A DNA stretch of 64,000 nucleotides from CAYWNA01 sp964459305 (lineage in GTDB: Bacteria > Planctomycetota > Planctomycetia > Pirellulales > Pirellulaceae), in assembly GCA_964459305.1 (NCBI GenBank), contig CAYWNA010000029.1:1-64000 (forward strand), given 5' to 3'. Positions 43,668-51,908 of the stretch are shown here, in pieces (the stretch's first letter is position 1; each line of letters starts with the position of its first letter). The translations under genes and the position numbers were made by a program. The notes beneath the pieces are model-generated. The model worked only from the letters and a program-made list of their open reading frames with translations, was not told the origin of the DNA and did not search any database.

Positions 43668-44399
43668 CTACAGAATGCGCGCGGGCTGCGGGAATTCGAT
43701 CGTGAATTGCGTGCCGTGACCGACCTCGCTTTGCACCCCAATCCTCCCGCCGTGGGCCTCGACGATCTTTCGAGCGGTGGGCAATCCTAGGCCCGATCCG
43801 CCGTTCTTGGTGGAGTAGAAGGCGTCGAACATCTTCATCGCCGTTTGACTATCCATGCCGTACCCGGTGTCGATCAAATCCAGAGCGACGCCGGTCCGCG
43901 TCAGCCGAGAGCGGGCCACGAGCTGACCGCCATCGGGCATGGCCTCCACACTGTTTTTGACAAGATTCAACAAGGCCGCGTGGAGGGTCTGTTCGTCCAA
44001 CTTGATGCTGGGCAAAGCCGGGTCCAGGTAGCGAATAAACTCGACCCCCGTCTGGCTCGCTTGGAGTTCGAACAGATCGAGCACGCGGCCAATGACGTCG
44101 TTCAGGCTGCCGGACGACAGCTCTAAGTCCCGTAGACGAGCGAACTTGAGAAAGTCGCGCAGCAGGTTCTCCAATCGCGTGCACTGTCTCTGAACGGTTT
44201 CGATTTTCGCCACCGCACGTCGTTCACGTTGCGTTTCGGCCTCACCAAAGTCCTCCGCCAGCAAATCCATATTCATGCGGATCACGGAAAGCGGGTTCTT
44301 GATCTCGTGAGCCAACGAACCAGCCAACTCGGCCAACTCGTTGTACTGTGCCCGTAGTCGTTGGGTGATTTCTTCCGCTTTAGAGCCCGTGTCGGCCAT
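43668..44399 (-). CDS. Soluble histidine kinase (HisKA + HATPase)
   Basis: The protein has 243 residues. ATG 44399 is preferred over GTG 44405 because GAGGAAAGG is placed correctly for it. There is no membrane helix and no sensor domain. The H-box is LAGSLAHEIKNPLSVIRMN with His31, then ATPase motifs N (LLNLVKNSVEAMPDG), G1 (DLIDTGYGMD), F (FDAFYSTKNGGS) and G2 (GSGLGLPTARKIVEAHGG). It should autophosphorylate and pass phosphate to an unidentified regulator. Its start lies two bases after the stop of the aminotransferase gene. No response regulator is next to it. Confidence 0.9.
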   Translation of the reverse strand: MADTGSKAEEITQRLRAQYNELAELAGSLAHEIKNPLSVIRMNMDLLAEDFGEAETQRERRAVAKIETVQRQCTRLENLLRDFLKFARLRDLELSSGSLNDVIGRVLDLFELQASQTGVEFIRYLDPALPSIKLDEQTLHAALLNLVKNSVEAMPDGGQLVARSRLTRTGVALDLIDTGYGMDSQTAMKMFDAFYSTKNGGSGLGLPTARKIVEAHGGRIGVQSEVGHGTQFTIEFPQPARIL

Positions 44400-44401
44400 C
44401 T

Positions 44402-45670
44402 TCACCTTTCCTCGTCGTACGGTTCGTCCAGTCGATGCTCCGGTCGGCGGGCCAAGTAGTCGCGAATTCGGTCCTCACGTCGGACCGCTTCGGCAAAGAA
44501 GTCGACCGCCTCGCGCAGACGCCGGTCTGGCTCGGCGCAACTGAAGCGGATGAAACCCCTTCCGGCCTGGCCAAAACACTCACCGCCCAGGCATGCCACC
44601 CCCTTTTGGTCGTCGGCTTCCTCCAACAAATACATAGCCAGCCCGTGCGACGTAATCTTGAATCGGTTGCAGATGGTGGCCACGGAAGGAAAGGCATAGA
44701 AGCTACCTCCCGGCACAAGGCAGTGAATCCCATCGATTTCGTTCAAACCGTGAACTAGTGATCGGACCTTGCCACCAAACGACTCCATCATACGGTCTCG
44801 TTCGGCGATTTCGTTATTCAAGGCGGCGATACCAGCCAATTGCGCGAAGGGCGGTACGCAAGATAGCGCGGAATTCACCAATTTGGCGAACATGTCAATG
44901 ATGCGCTTGCTACTGACGGCAAATCCGATCCGCCAACCGCTCATGCTGAATGACTTGCTGAAAGTGTACGCGGCAACGCACTGCTCCATCATCCCCGGTT
45001 GCGAGATCAACGTGTGGTGGCGGCCCTGCCAGACCATGCGGTCGTAGGGTTCATCGCTGAGTACCGCGACATCGCGGCCTCGCACCAAATCGGCCAGACC
45101 GATTACGTCCTCCTCCAGCGCCACGCCGCCGGTGGGATTGTGTGGGCTGTTAAGAAAAACGGCCCTCGGTTGTGGGTCCTCGGCCAGAAAACGCTCCACA
45201 TCGTCCAGGTTCGGGCGGAAGTCACGTGCCTGTTTCAGCGGAGACAGCACGATGCGGGCGCCACGTCGGGCGATGTTCGGGTCGTAGGTCGGGAAGTGAG
45301 GGCTGAAAACCAACACGCCGTCACCTGGATTGAGAAAGGCCTCGCAAAAAAACTGCTCAAACGGTTTGCCGCCGTGCCCGGCGACGATATTCTCTGCTGC
45401 GGTATCCAGACCGTATTCGCCATTGACGTATTCCGAGGCAGCTTGGCGGAACTCCGGCAAACCAATCGAGGGGCCGTAGTGGCAACGATCGTCCTGAATC
45501 GCTTTGATACCAGCCGCAGCCGCAGCAGGAGGCGTGGGAAACGGGCTGTCGCCGATTTCCAGCTCGATCACATCTTTGCCCGCTGCCACCAACTTCTTGG
45601 CAGTCGCCAGCACGTCGAAGGCTCCCTCGAACTCGACGGCCTCGGCAAAATCACTAAATCGTGGCTCCAT
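44402..45670 (-). CDS. Class I/II PLP-dependent aminotransferase
   Basis: The protein has 422 residues starting at ATG 45670 after GGGAGGAGG; it overlaps the nadC 3' end by 17 bases. Fold-type I features: VIELEIGDSPFPTP, HYGPSIGLPEFRQA, VAGHGGKPFEQ, VFLNSPHNPTGGVA, LSDEPYDRMVW and the PLP lysine in AYTFSKSFSMSGWRIGFAV. It belongs to the aspartate/tyrosine aminotransferase-like subgroup. Substrate is unknown. Its place between nadC and bioD genes suggests cofactor metabolism but does not prove it. Confidence 0.9.
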   Translation of the reverse strand: MEPRFSDFAEAVEFEGAFDVLATAKKLVAAGKDVIELEIGDSPFPTPPAAAAAGIKAIQDDRCHYGPSIGLPEFRQAASEYVNGEYGLDTAAENIVAGHGGKPFEQFFCEAFLNPGDGVLVFSPHFPTYDPNIARRGARIVLSPLKQARDFRPNLDDVERFLAEDPQPRAVFLNSPHNPTGGVALEEDVIGLADLVRGRDVAVLSDEPYDRMVWQGRHHTLISQPGMMEQCVAAYTFSKSFSMSGWRIGFAVSSKRIIDMFAKLVNSALSCVPPFAQLAGIAALNNEIAERDRMMESFGGKVRSLVHGLNEIDGIHCLVPGGSFYAFPSVATICNRFKITSHGLAMYLLEEADDQKGVACLGGECFGQAGRGFIRFSCAEPDRRLREAVDFFAEAVRREDRIRDYLARRPEHRLDEPYDEER

Positions 45671-46583
45671 GCTCCTCCTCCCAGTCGAGTCCCACATCCA
45701 GGTTCACAGCGGAGTGAGTCAGTGCCCCGACGCTGATTCGGTCAACGCCTGTTTCGGCGATCGCGCGAACCGTCTCCAAGTTAACACCGCCGGATGCTTC
45801 CAGTTCCACCGATGAGTTTGTCGCATCTCGGCGAGCAACAGCCTCTCGCAACTGGTCCACGGTCATGTTGTCCAGCAGCACGATGTCCGGCCCGTGCGGC
45901 AATACGTTATCGAGCTGGTCCAGCGTATCCACCTCTACCTCGACGATCATCCGATCGGCTTGCGAACCGTCCGGCATCATCTCGCGGAGGAATTGCCGAG
46001 CCCGAAGGACCGCTTCGCTGGGCGAACAGCCAGCCAGTGCCAAGTGGTTGTCCTTGATCAATACCGCGTCGAATAGACCTGTACGATGGTTCCGTCCACC
46101 GCCACAGCGTACCGCATACTTCTCCAGACGCCGCCAACCGGGTGTGGTTTTGCGCGTATCATAGACACGGGCCTTCGTCCCGCGAACGGCCTGGACATAT
46201 TGCTGTGCGAGCGTTGCAATACCAGATAATCGGCCGATCAGATTCAGCAGCAATCGCTCGGATGTCAGCAAATCCCGGATCGAACCTTTGATTTCTGCGA
46301 CGCGTACGCCTGCGTCGACCGACTGGCCGTCATCGACCGCCGGTTTCCATTCGGCGTTGATGTCCATTTCGTCCAAGGTGACTTCGGCCGCCTTGATGCC
46401 GACGATCGTTCCCGGCCGTCGCGCCACTACCGCGACACGCCCCGGCGCGTCCGTCGGCGCCAGCGCCACGGTCGTCCAATCGTACAAATAGTCGAGGTCT
46501 TCTCGAACCGCCAGGCGTACAATCTGGCGGCAATCGTCCTCAAGACGCTCGTCCCACTCGATTTGTGCAAACTCTTTCCCCAC
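45654..46583 (-). CDS. nadC: Nicotinate-nucleotide pyrophosphorylase (carboxylating)
   Basis: The protein has 309 residues from GTG 46583. Family motifs: REDLDYLYDWTTVAL near the N-terminus, LNLIGRLSGIATLAQQYV, the active-site KARVYDTRKTTPGWRRLEKY, VRCGGGRNHRTGLFDAVLIKDNH, and VEVEVDTLDQLDNVL with LLDNMTVDQL. It makes nicotinate mononucleotide from quinolinate and PRPP in NAD synthesis. It is the first gene of the minus-strand series nadC, aminotransferase, histidine kinase, small protein, bioD. It is divergent from the HhH gene at 46692; the 108-base gap should hold both promoters. Confidence 0.94.
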   Translation of the reverse strand: MGKEFAQIEWDERLEDDCRQIVRLAVREDLDYLYDWTTVALAPTDAPGRVAVVARRPGTIVGIKAAEVTLDEMDINAEWKPAVDDGQSVDAGVRVAEIKGSIRDLLTSERLLLNLIGRLSGIATLAQQYVQAVRGTKARVYDTRKTTPGWRRLEKYAVRCGGGRNHRTGLFDAVLIKDNHLALAGCSPSEAVLRARQFLREMMPDGSQADRMIVEVEVDTLDQLDNVLPHGPDIVLLDNMTVDQLREAVARRDATNSSVELEASGGVNLETVRAIAETGVDRISVGALTHSAVNLDVGLDWEEEHGATI

Positions 46584-46691
46584 GATTCTGCCTCAAATGA
46601 CTTATTTCCAGACAACTCCCATGATATGATAACTGCTTGTGCTCTAACCGACACCCGCCGGAACCACTGAAACGCGTCAAGGCGGACCCGT

Positions 46692-47105
46692 ATGGGAAAT
46701 CTCGACCAAAAAGCCGCTCGACCATCCCGGTTGCCGCGTCCACTTCTGCGGCGTCTGGATCAGGCCGCCGTGGCGGTGATCCTTGCCGTCTCGTTGGGCG
46801 CCATTATTGTGTCGCTGTTCCTTCGTGGCGCCCATCGCGGCCGACTGATCGAAATCGACCGAGCCGAACCGCAAACGGTGGATTTCAAAGTCGACCTCAA
46901 CCAAGCCGAATGGCCCGAACTCACACTACTGCCGGGCATTGGCGAAACGCGGGCGAGGCGAATTGTCCAGTCCCGCGAGGAAGAGGGCCCGTTCCTGGAT
47001 CACGACGATCTGCAACGCGTGCGCGGTATCGGCCCCAAGACGCTCAACGCCGTCCGCCCCCATCTGCTGCCCATGCCAGACGCAGACGGCTTGGTGGGCC
47101 GCTGA
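46692..47105 (+). CDS. ComEA-like helix-hairpin-helix protein with membrane anchor
   Basis: The protein has 137 residues. One membrane helix lies at ~25-45 (AAVAVILAVSLGAIIVSLFL) and then the SLBB-less ComEA pattern VDFKVDLNQAEWPELTLLPG, IGETRARRIVQSREE and GIGPKTLNAVRPHL, i.e. two helix-hairpin-helix motifs. ComEA proteins bind DNA at the outer face during uptake, so DNA binding is likely here. A second shorter copy of the HhH part lies at 48066-48443. A palindromic repeat follows its stop. Confidence 0.85.
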   Translation: MGNLDQKAARPSRLPRPLLRRLDQAAVAVILAVSLGAIIVSLFLRGAHRGRLIEIDRAEPQTVDFKVDLNQAEWPELTLLPGIGETRARRIVQSREEEGPFLDHDDLQRVRGIGPKTLNAVRPHLLPMPDADGLVGR

Positions 47106-47112
47106 GCGTGGG

Positions 47113-47168
47113 GCAGGTTTGTAACCTACCAAAGCGTTGGGCAGGGCACGCCGCGGCAGGTTACAGAC
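47113..47168. repeat. Palindromic repeat R5, with the stop codon of the neighbouring gene inside it
   Basis: GCAGGTTTGTAACCT at the left and AGGTTACAGACC at the right pair as an inverted repeat around a GC-rich centre. It lies between the ComEA-like gene and the minus-strand gene 47161-47862, whose TAA (complement of 47161-47163) is within the right arm. Confidence 0.75.
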
Positions 47169-47862
47169 CCTCGTCCTGGTCCCGGAGGTTGGCGTCATTG
47201 CATCCGATTGCCAAGGCCGCCTCGGTGTGGATTCCAGCTGCGATCTTTCGCAATTCGGCCGCGCGATCGATTACGACCTCTCTAAGTCTCTGAATGATCG
47301 GCTTACACTGTGTTACCTCTGGAAGCAGGCACCCGCCTGGCCAGAAAAACGCAAACCTTGCAGCGTATTCCATCGCAGCCAAATGACAGCTTGAGTAAGA
47401 CCGATCAACCAACATGACTTGCCCCATTCCCGCTTCTGCCCGCGCGACTTCAACGGTGGTGCAAACGCCATCGGTCAAAGCCTCGTCGGCCGCGACTGCA
47501 CTCTGCCGCAATTCTCCCGCCAGCAGCCGAGTCTTTCCCATAAATGCTCCAAGCTCCGCGGCATTGGGGGCGGGACCGCGCACGTAGGACTCTTTCACCA
47601 TCGTGTGATCGGCGTCTTCTTCGACATTCAAAACGATGTCCGTATGGCCTTGCGTCATCAGATGTTGGCGGCGGTCATCGATGAACAGCAAGGCCGCGTC
47701 CGGATTCCCCGGTTCAAGTCGATGTCTATGTTCGACCGGTTCGCCGATCCGGTCCCACTGCCATCGCCACGTCTGCTCTAATTCAGCGGCGATATGCAGA
47801 AGTGAATCGATGCAAGCTAATGCGGCATCTCTCGCTGCAACGATTTCATCGTATGTTGCCAT
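47161..47862 (-). CDS. Hypothetical protein, helical
   Basis: The protein has 233 residues from ATG 47862 (MATYDEIVAARDAALAC), with CTGGAGGTGG upstream. It has no signal peptide, membrane helix or recognised motif; the first 45 residues are a long amphipathic helix rich in Ala and Trp (ELEQTWRWQWDRIGEPVEHR). The last residues (LRDQDEGL) and the stop codon come from repeat R5, so the original C-terminus may have been different. Function unknown; single gene. Confidence 0.6.
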   Translation of the reverse strand: MATYDEIVAARDAALACIDSLLHIAAELEQTWRWQWDRIGEPVEHRHRLEPGNPDAALLFIDDRRQHLMTQGHTDIVLNVEEDADHTMVKESYVRGPAPNAAELGAFMGKTRLLAGELRQSAVAADEALTDGVCTTVEVARAEAGMGQVMLVDRSYSSCHLAAMEYAARFAFFWPGGCLLPEVTQCKPIIQRLREVVIDRAAELRKIAAGIHTEAALAIGCNDANLRDQDEGL

Positions 47863-48065
47863 CGTCACCACCTCCAGTGACACCTCGAAAAAGGTCAGCG
47901 CGGCAACCGTCGAGGTAAACCGCCCCCTAGCCGTGCTGGTTATAGCCTAGGCTCTGGCGGAAGGTAACGAATAGTAGGAGAAAGGCAAAACATCAGTCGG
48001 AGAGCGCTACCGCCCACGATCAACGATGAGCCCGGTATGGTATCGGGCCCGGTACAAGGTACCTA

Positions 48066-48443
48066 ATGAAATGCCTGCTTTCAACGCTGCTTGACGTACC
48101 AAACTCGCCTCAACTGCCCCCTTGGCCAAATGCTCGGCCAGCCACTTCGCGGCCTCTCACGTTGCTGGTGCGACGCACAGCCCCGGGGCGAGGCAGCCCT
48201 CTTCGGGTCGGAACGCGACCACCTGATTCCAAAGTTGCGTCAACCGACTGGCCCGAGCTCACAGTGTTGCCGGGCATTGGGGAAACGCTGGCAAGACGAA
48301 TCGTCCAGTCCCGCGTGGAAGACGGCCCATTCTTGGATCGCAACGATCTGCGACGCGCGTACGGTATCGGTCCCAAGACCCTCGATGCAGTCCGGCTACA
48401 TCTACTGCCCATGGCGAATGCCGACGCCTTAGTGGGCCGCTGA
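48066..48443 (+). CDS. Truncated HhH paralogue of the ComEA-like protein
   Basis: Residues ~58-125 (TDWPELTVLPGIGETLARRI to LPMANADALVGR) are nearly the same as residues ~70-137 of the protein at 46692, including both helix-hairpin-helix motifs and the C-terminal VGR. The first 57 residues share nothing clear with it and lack the membrane helix; they look like out-of-frame or unrelated sequence, and no ribosome binding site is seen at ATG 48066. It may be a decayed duplicate or a short cytoplasmic version. Confidence 0.55.
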   Translation: MKCLLSTLLDVPNSPQLPPWPNARPATSRPLTLLVRRTAPGRGSPLRVGTRPPDSKVASTDWPELTVLPGIGETLARRIVQSRVEDGPFLDRNDLRRAYGIGPKTLDAVRLHLLPMANADALVGR

Positions 48444-48569
48444 GGCAGGCAGCCATCATTTCTTCCCGCCGGATCCTTTGCGTGTTGCTTTTTTGCAACC
48501 TAGATTGCAGCAGAGGAAGAGGTGTCGCCGCATCGCTACAAACGTCACTGCTCGCACCATCGGCATACG

Positions 48570-49745
48570 ATGAACAAACTGTCGGCAATCTGCGTGGTCT
48601 TGGTGTCCGTTTCAGTCGGGCGTCTGAGCTCGGTCGCCAAAGCTGATGTGACCGATCGATCGTCCGGCCCATGGACGTACCTGGAAGAGAGCCTGTTGGA
48701 AGATGCGTCCGACGGCAGGCTCGATCAATTTGCACTAGCGAAAGCGTCGCTGATCGCCGGCGGTGTTACCGATCAGACGGAGTTGTCAGCCTTCGGATCG
48801 CGGCTGAGAGAGCTGCGCCATTCGCTCGCAGAAACAGTGACCATCGACACATCGGTGCGTAGTCAAGCCGCTGGCATCTTCCGTGCAATGCATCAGCACA
48901 TTCTGACCGGCGAGTACCAGGCCGCTTGCACGGGATTGGACCGCGCGCTGGAATCGGGGAACTACAACTGTGTGACCGCAACCATTTTGTATCGCTGTCT
49001 GTGTGCCGACTTCGACTTACCGCTCATGACGCTTGCGGAACCGGACCACGTGTATTGCCAGCTCGCAGTCCAACCGCCCCTGTATGTCCAAACGACGTCG
49101 CCGGACGGATTTGCGGCCAGCAGCAATTTCGGAAGTAATGAGCCATCCAGCATACGGAACGAGACCGGGCACCAGGGACTTGGCAACGGCACGCGCGAAA
49201 TCACCGATGTCGAGCTTCTGGCCAGAATTTACTACAACCGTGGCGTGAGTCTGCTGAAGAAGCGGCAATACCCACAGGCGTTCGACCTGTTGCAGGTCAG
49301 TCGCCAATTGGATCCGGAGAACGATATCGCTCGCCAGAACACCCTGGCGTGCGTCAACAACTGGGCGCTCTTGGAGTCCGACGCCAAACGATTTCGGCGC
49401 GCGGCGGAACTGCTGAGCTACGGCCTGGAGATGGGCCCCGACTACGGGCCCTTTCGGGACAATGACTTACATGTCCATCATCGCTGGGTGACGAATCTCT
49501 GTGGCGAAGGCGAATTCGAGCAGGCCCTTGATATCCTCGAGTCAGGCCATCGTCGCCGTCCGACCGCCGCGCTGTTCAACGGCGGTCGACTGGCGGTCTA
49601 CGCGGCGTGGAAAGACTCGCTGTTGGCCGCCGGGAAGGCGGAAGAAGCGGCGACCGTCGTCGCGACCGCCAGGCAGCGTTTCCCCAAGCGTACCCGGACC
49701 TGGCGGGCAAATGTCTCGGCGGCTGTAGGCAAGCGGTCCGAATGA
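48570..49745 (+). CDS. Secreted transglutaminase-like/TPR protein
   Basis: The protein has 391 residues from ATG 48570 with signal peptide (MNKLSAICVVLVSVSVGRLS). Residues ~90-180 resemble the SirB1/transglutaminase-like core: GNYNCVTATILYRCLCADFD has the catalytic Cys position and MTLAEPDHVYCQL the His. TPR helices follow at ~215-375 (ARIYYNRGVSLLKKRQYPQA, FDLLQVSRQLDPEND, AAELLSYGLEMGPDYGPF). The domain order fits periplasmic planctomycete proteins of this type, whose role is not known to me. Confidence 0.75.
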   Translation: MNKLSAICVVLVSVSVGRLSSVAKADVTDRSSGPWTYLEESLLEDASDGRLDQFALAKASLIAGGVTDQTELSAFGSRLRELRHSLAETVTIDTSVRSQAAGIFRAMHQHILTGEYQAACTGLDRALESGNYNCVTATILYRCLCADFDLPLMTLAEPDHVYCQLAVQPPLYVQTTSPDGFAASSNFGSNEPSSIRNETGHQGLGNGTREITDVELLARIYYNRGVSLLKKRQYPQAFDLLQVSRQLDPENDIARQNTLACVNNWALLESDAKRFRRAAELLSYGLEMGPDYGPFRDNDLHVHHRWVTNLCGEGEFEQALDILESGHRRRPTAALFNGGRLAVYAAWKDSLLAAGKAEEAATVVATARQRFPKRTRTWRANVSAAVGKRSE

Positions 49746-50100
49746 ACGTGCCCAATTCCTGCAGAACGTAATGCCACTCCTTCCAATGCGTTCTCGGCTG
49801 GTTGGCTTTACGATCCTCGACGGACAACATTGCGGACTTTGCGAAGTCCGCAATGTTACCTGCCTCCGGATATACTCTCTTCGCGACTTGCCTCGAAGTT
49901 CAAGACGCCCGCTCACGGTAATATGCCGCGGATCGTTCACGGGGCGTGGGAGGAATAATTGCGGATTGCGATGCGTGGCGGTTGAGTCATGGCCCTCGTG
50001 TGTCTGAATCGCGGCACTCCCATATGCATCGGTTGGTAAAGAGGGAGCGTCACCGTAAAATAGGAGTGTCTTCTTAGCCGGAAAATTGAGGTTGGACGTT
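49746..50100. other. Intergenic region with one strong palindrome
   Basis: The only structure is the perfect palindrome at 49826-49857. No open frame with a ribosome binding site is supported. The Uma2 start at 50101 is preceded by TTGAGGTTGGACG, a weak ribosome binding site. Confidence 0.5.
49826..49857. repeat. Perfect palindrome R10
   Basis: AACATTGCGGACTT-TGCG-AAGTCCGCAATGTT: fourteen perfectly paired bases around a four-base loop. It lies 81 bases after the TPR gene stop and has no T-run, so it is more likely a REP element or DNA-binding site than a classical terminator. Confidence 0.75.
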
Positions 50101-50772
50101 ATGAGCATGCAAACTCCGACACTTGCAGAGCCGACGATCGAGTACCCCGACAGCGATGGGCAACCCATGGCCGACAATACCGTGCAGTTCCGCTGGATCC
50201 AGACGCTCCAAGGCGGCCTGGATGTGTTGTTTCGGGATGATCCGAACGTATTCGTCGCGGGCGACTTGCTGTGGTACCCCGTCGAAGGGGACAACACGCT
50301 GTGAAGCGCACCGGGCGTGATGGTCATATTCGGCCGCCCCAAGGGCGACCGCGGCTCCTATCGGCAATGGGAAGAAGACGACATCGCGCCGCACGTGGTG
50401 TTCGAAATCGTCTCACCGGGCAATCGGCCCGGCGACATGATTCGCAAATTCCGCTTCTACGAACGTCATGGTGTCGAGGAGTTCTACGTGTACGATCCCG
50501 ACCAGAAGACGCTGGAGGGTTGGACACGTGGCGAAGCTGTGTTCCAGGACATTCCCGAGCCGGACGGCTGGACCAGCCCGCGGCTGGGCGTGCGTTTCGA
50601 CTTGTCAACGGGCGAACTGCGGGTGCTGAGACCGGACGGGCGCCCATTGGCCAGCTATATCGAACTGGCCGAACAGGGTGACCGCGAACACCAACGAGCC
50701 GAGCAGGAGCGCCAGCGTGCTGATCGACTTGCCGCCCAACTTCGTGCTCTCGGCGCCCAGCCCGACGCTTAG
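50101..50772 (+). pseudogene. Second Uma2-family endonuclease gene with one in-frame TGA
   Basis: From ATG 50101 the frame runs 67 codons (to VEGDNTL), hits TGA at 50302-50304 and continues unbroken in the same frame to 50772. The continued part has VMVIFGRPKGDRGSYRQWEE, VVFEIVSPGNRPGDMIRKFRFYE and a C-terminal coiled-coil tail (EQGDREHQRAEQERQRADRL), all typical of Uma2. An Arg codon (CGA) is expected at the stop. The first catalytic Asp in PDxM is Gly here (PGVM), so the gene seems decayed at two places. Confidence 0.82.
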
Positions 50773-50870
50773 CCCAAAGCAAGGAGGGGCGGATTGAGGG
50801 CGTGGGTGAGCGGACCGGCGTGAAAAAGCGGGCCAGTACGGGACAGACGCGGCATGCGTCGATGGCGAGG

Positions 50871-51908
50871 TTACTCGAATAACCGCTTCTGGGAATTTCC
50901 GTTCTCTTCGTCGTCTGTTGGGCTCTGCATCTTCAGGTGGTTGTACGCCTTTGCCGTTACCATGCGGCCGCGCGGCGTGCGTATGACCAATTCGCTGCGG
51001 AGCAGATACGGTTCAACCTCGTCTTCCAATGTATCCGTTGAGGAATTCATTGTGTGAGTGATGGCGTCGATTCCAGCCGGGCCACCGCCGAACACGCGGA
51101 TGATCGTCTGCAAGTAGTCACGATCGAGTTTGCTCAGTCCTAGTTCGTCGATGCCTGCCATCTCCAGCGCGGCGCGTGCTACCTCCAGCGTAATGCGACC
51201 GTCGGCTTTGCTATCGGCATAATCTCGCACCCAGCGCAGGTGAGTGTTCGCCCAACGCGGTGTGCTGCGGCTACGAGAGGCAATTTCGCAGGCAGCCTTT
51301 TCCGTGGTTTCCACATTGAGCTTTCGGGCGTTACGGCGGACGATTTCCGTGATTTCTTCAACCGTGTAGAAGCTAAGGTATTCACGGGTTTGAAACCGAT
51401 CGCGCAGCGGGCCGGAGAGCATGCCGGCGCGAGTCGTCGCACCGATCAGCGTGAACGGCTTGAGCCATAAGTTGTGCGTACGCGCGTTGATGCCGTCGCC
51501 TAGAACGATATCGATGCGGAAATCCTCCATCGCCGTGTAGAGGTACTCTTCGACTGCGCTCGGCAATCGGTGGATTTCGTCGATGAATAGGACGGAACGC
51601 TCTTCCGCGTTCGTGAGGTAGGGAACGATATCTTTGGGGGCCTTGATTCCCGGTCCACTGGCGAGTTGGACGCTTACACCCAATTCGCGAGGGATGCATA
51701 AGGCAAATGTGGTTTTCCCCAAGCCCGGAGGACCGTCGAACAGAATGTGGCCGAGCGCTTCATCGCGTTTGCGGGACGCATCGACGACGATTTGCAGCCG
51801 CTCGTACACGTCGCGTTGGCCGACCATCTCCGACATCCGTTGCGGACGGAGATCTCGATCTTCGTCGCTGTCTGGTGGGCCGCCCCCCAAGATTGTTTCC
51901 CTGGCCAT
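50871..51908 (-). CDS. ruvB: Holliday junction branch migration ATPase RuvB
   Basis: The protein has 345 residues from ATG 51908 (MARETILGGGPPDSDEDRDL). RuvB motifs: LRPQRMSEMVGQRDVYERLQ, Walker A FDGPPGLGKTTFAL, GPGIKAPKDI, Walker B VLFIDEIHRLPSAVEEYLYTA, sensor GATTRAGMLSGPLRDRFQ with the Arg finger, and the C-terminal winged helix GGGPAGIDAITHTMN and EPYLLRSELVIRTPRGR. It drives branch migration with RuvA. The upstream zinc-ribbon gene reads into it for about 235 bases in another frame. ruvA and ruvC are not in the window. Confidence 0.95.
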   Translation of the reverse strand: MARETILGGGPPDSDEDRDLRPQRMSEMVGQRDVYERLQIVVDASRKRDEALGHILFDGPPGLGKTTFALCIPRELGVSVQLASGPGIKAPKDIVPYLTNAEERSVLFIDEIHRLPSAVEEYLYTAMEDFRIDIVLGDGINARTHNLWLKPFTLIGATTRAGMLSGPLRDRFQTREYLSFYTVEEITEIVRRNARKLNVETTEKAACEIASRSRSTPRWANTHLRWVRDYADSKADGRITLEVARAALEMAGIDELGLSKLDRDYLQTIIRVFGGGPAGIDAITHTMNSSTDTLEDEVEPYLLRSELVIRTPRGRMVTAKAYNHLKMQSPTDDEENGNSQKRLFE

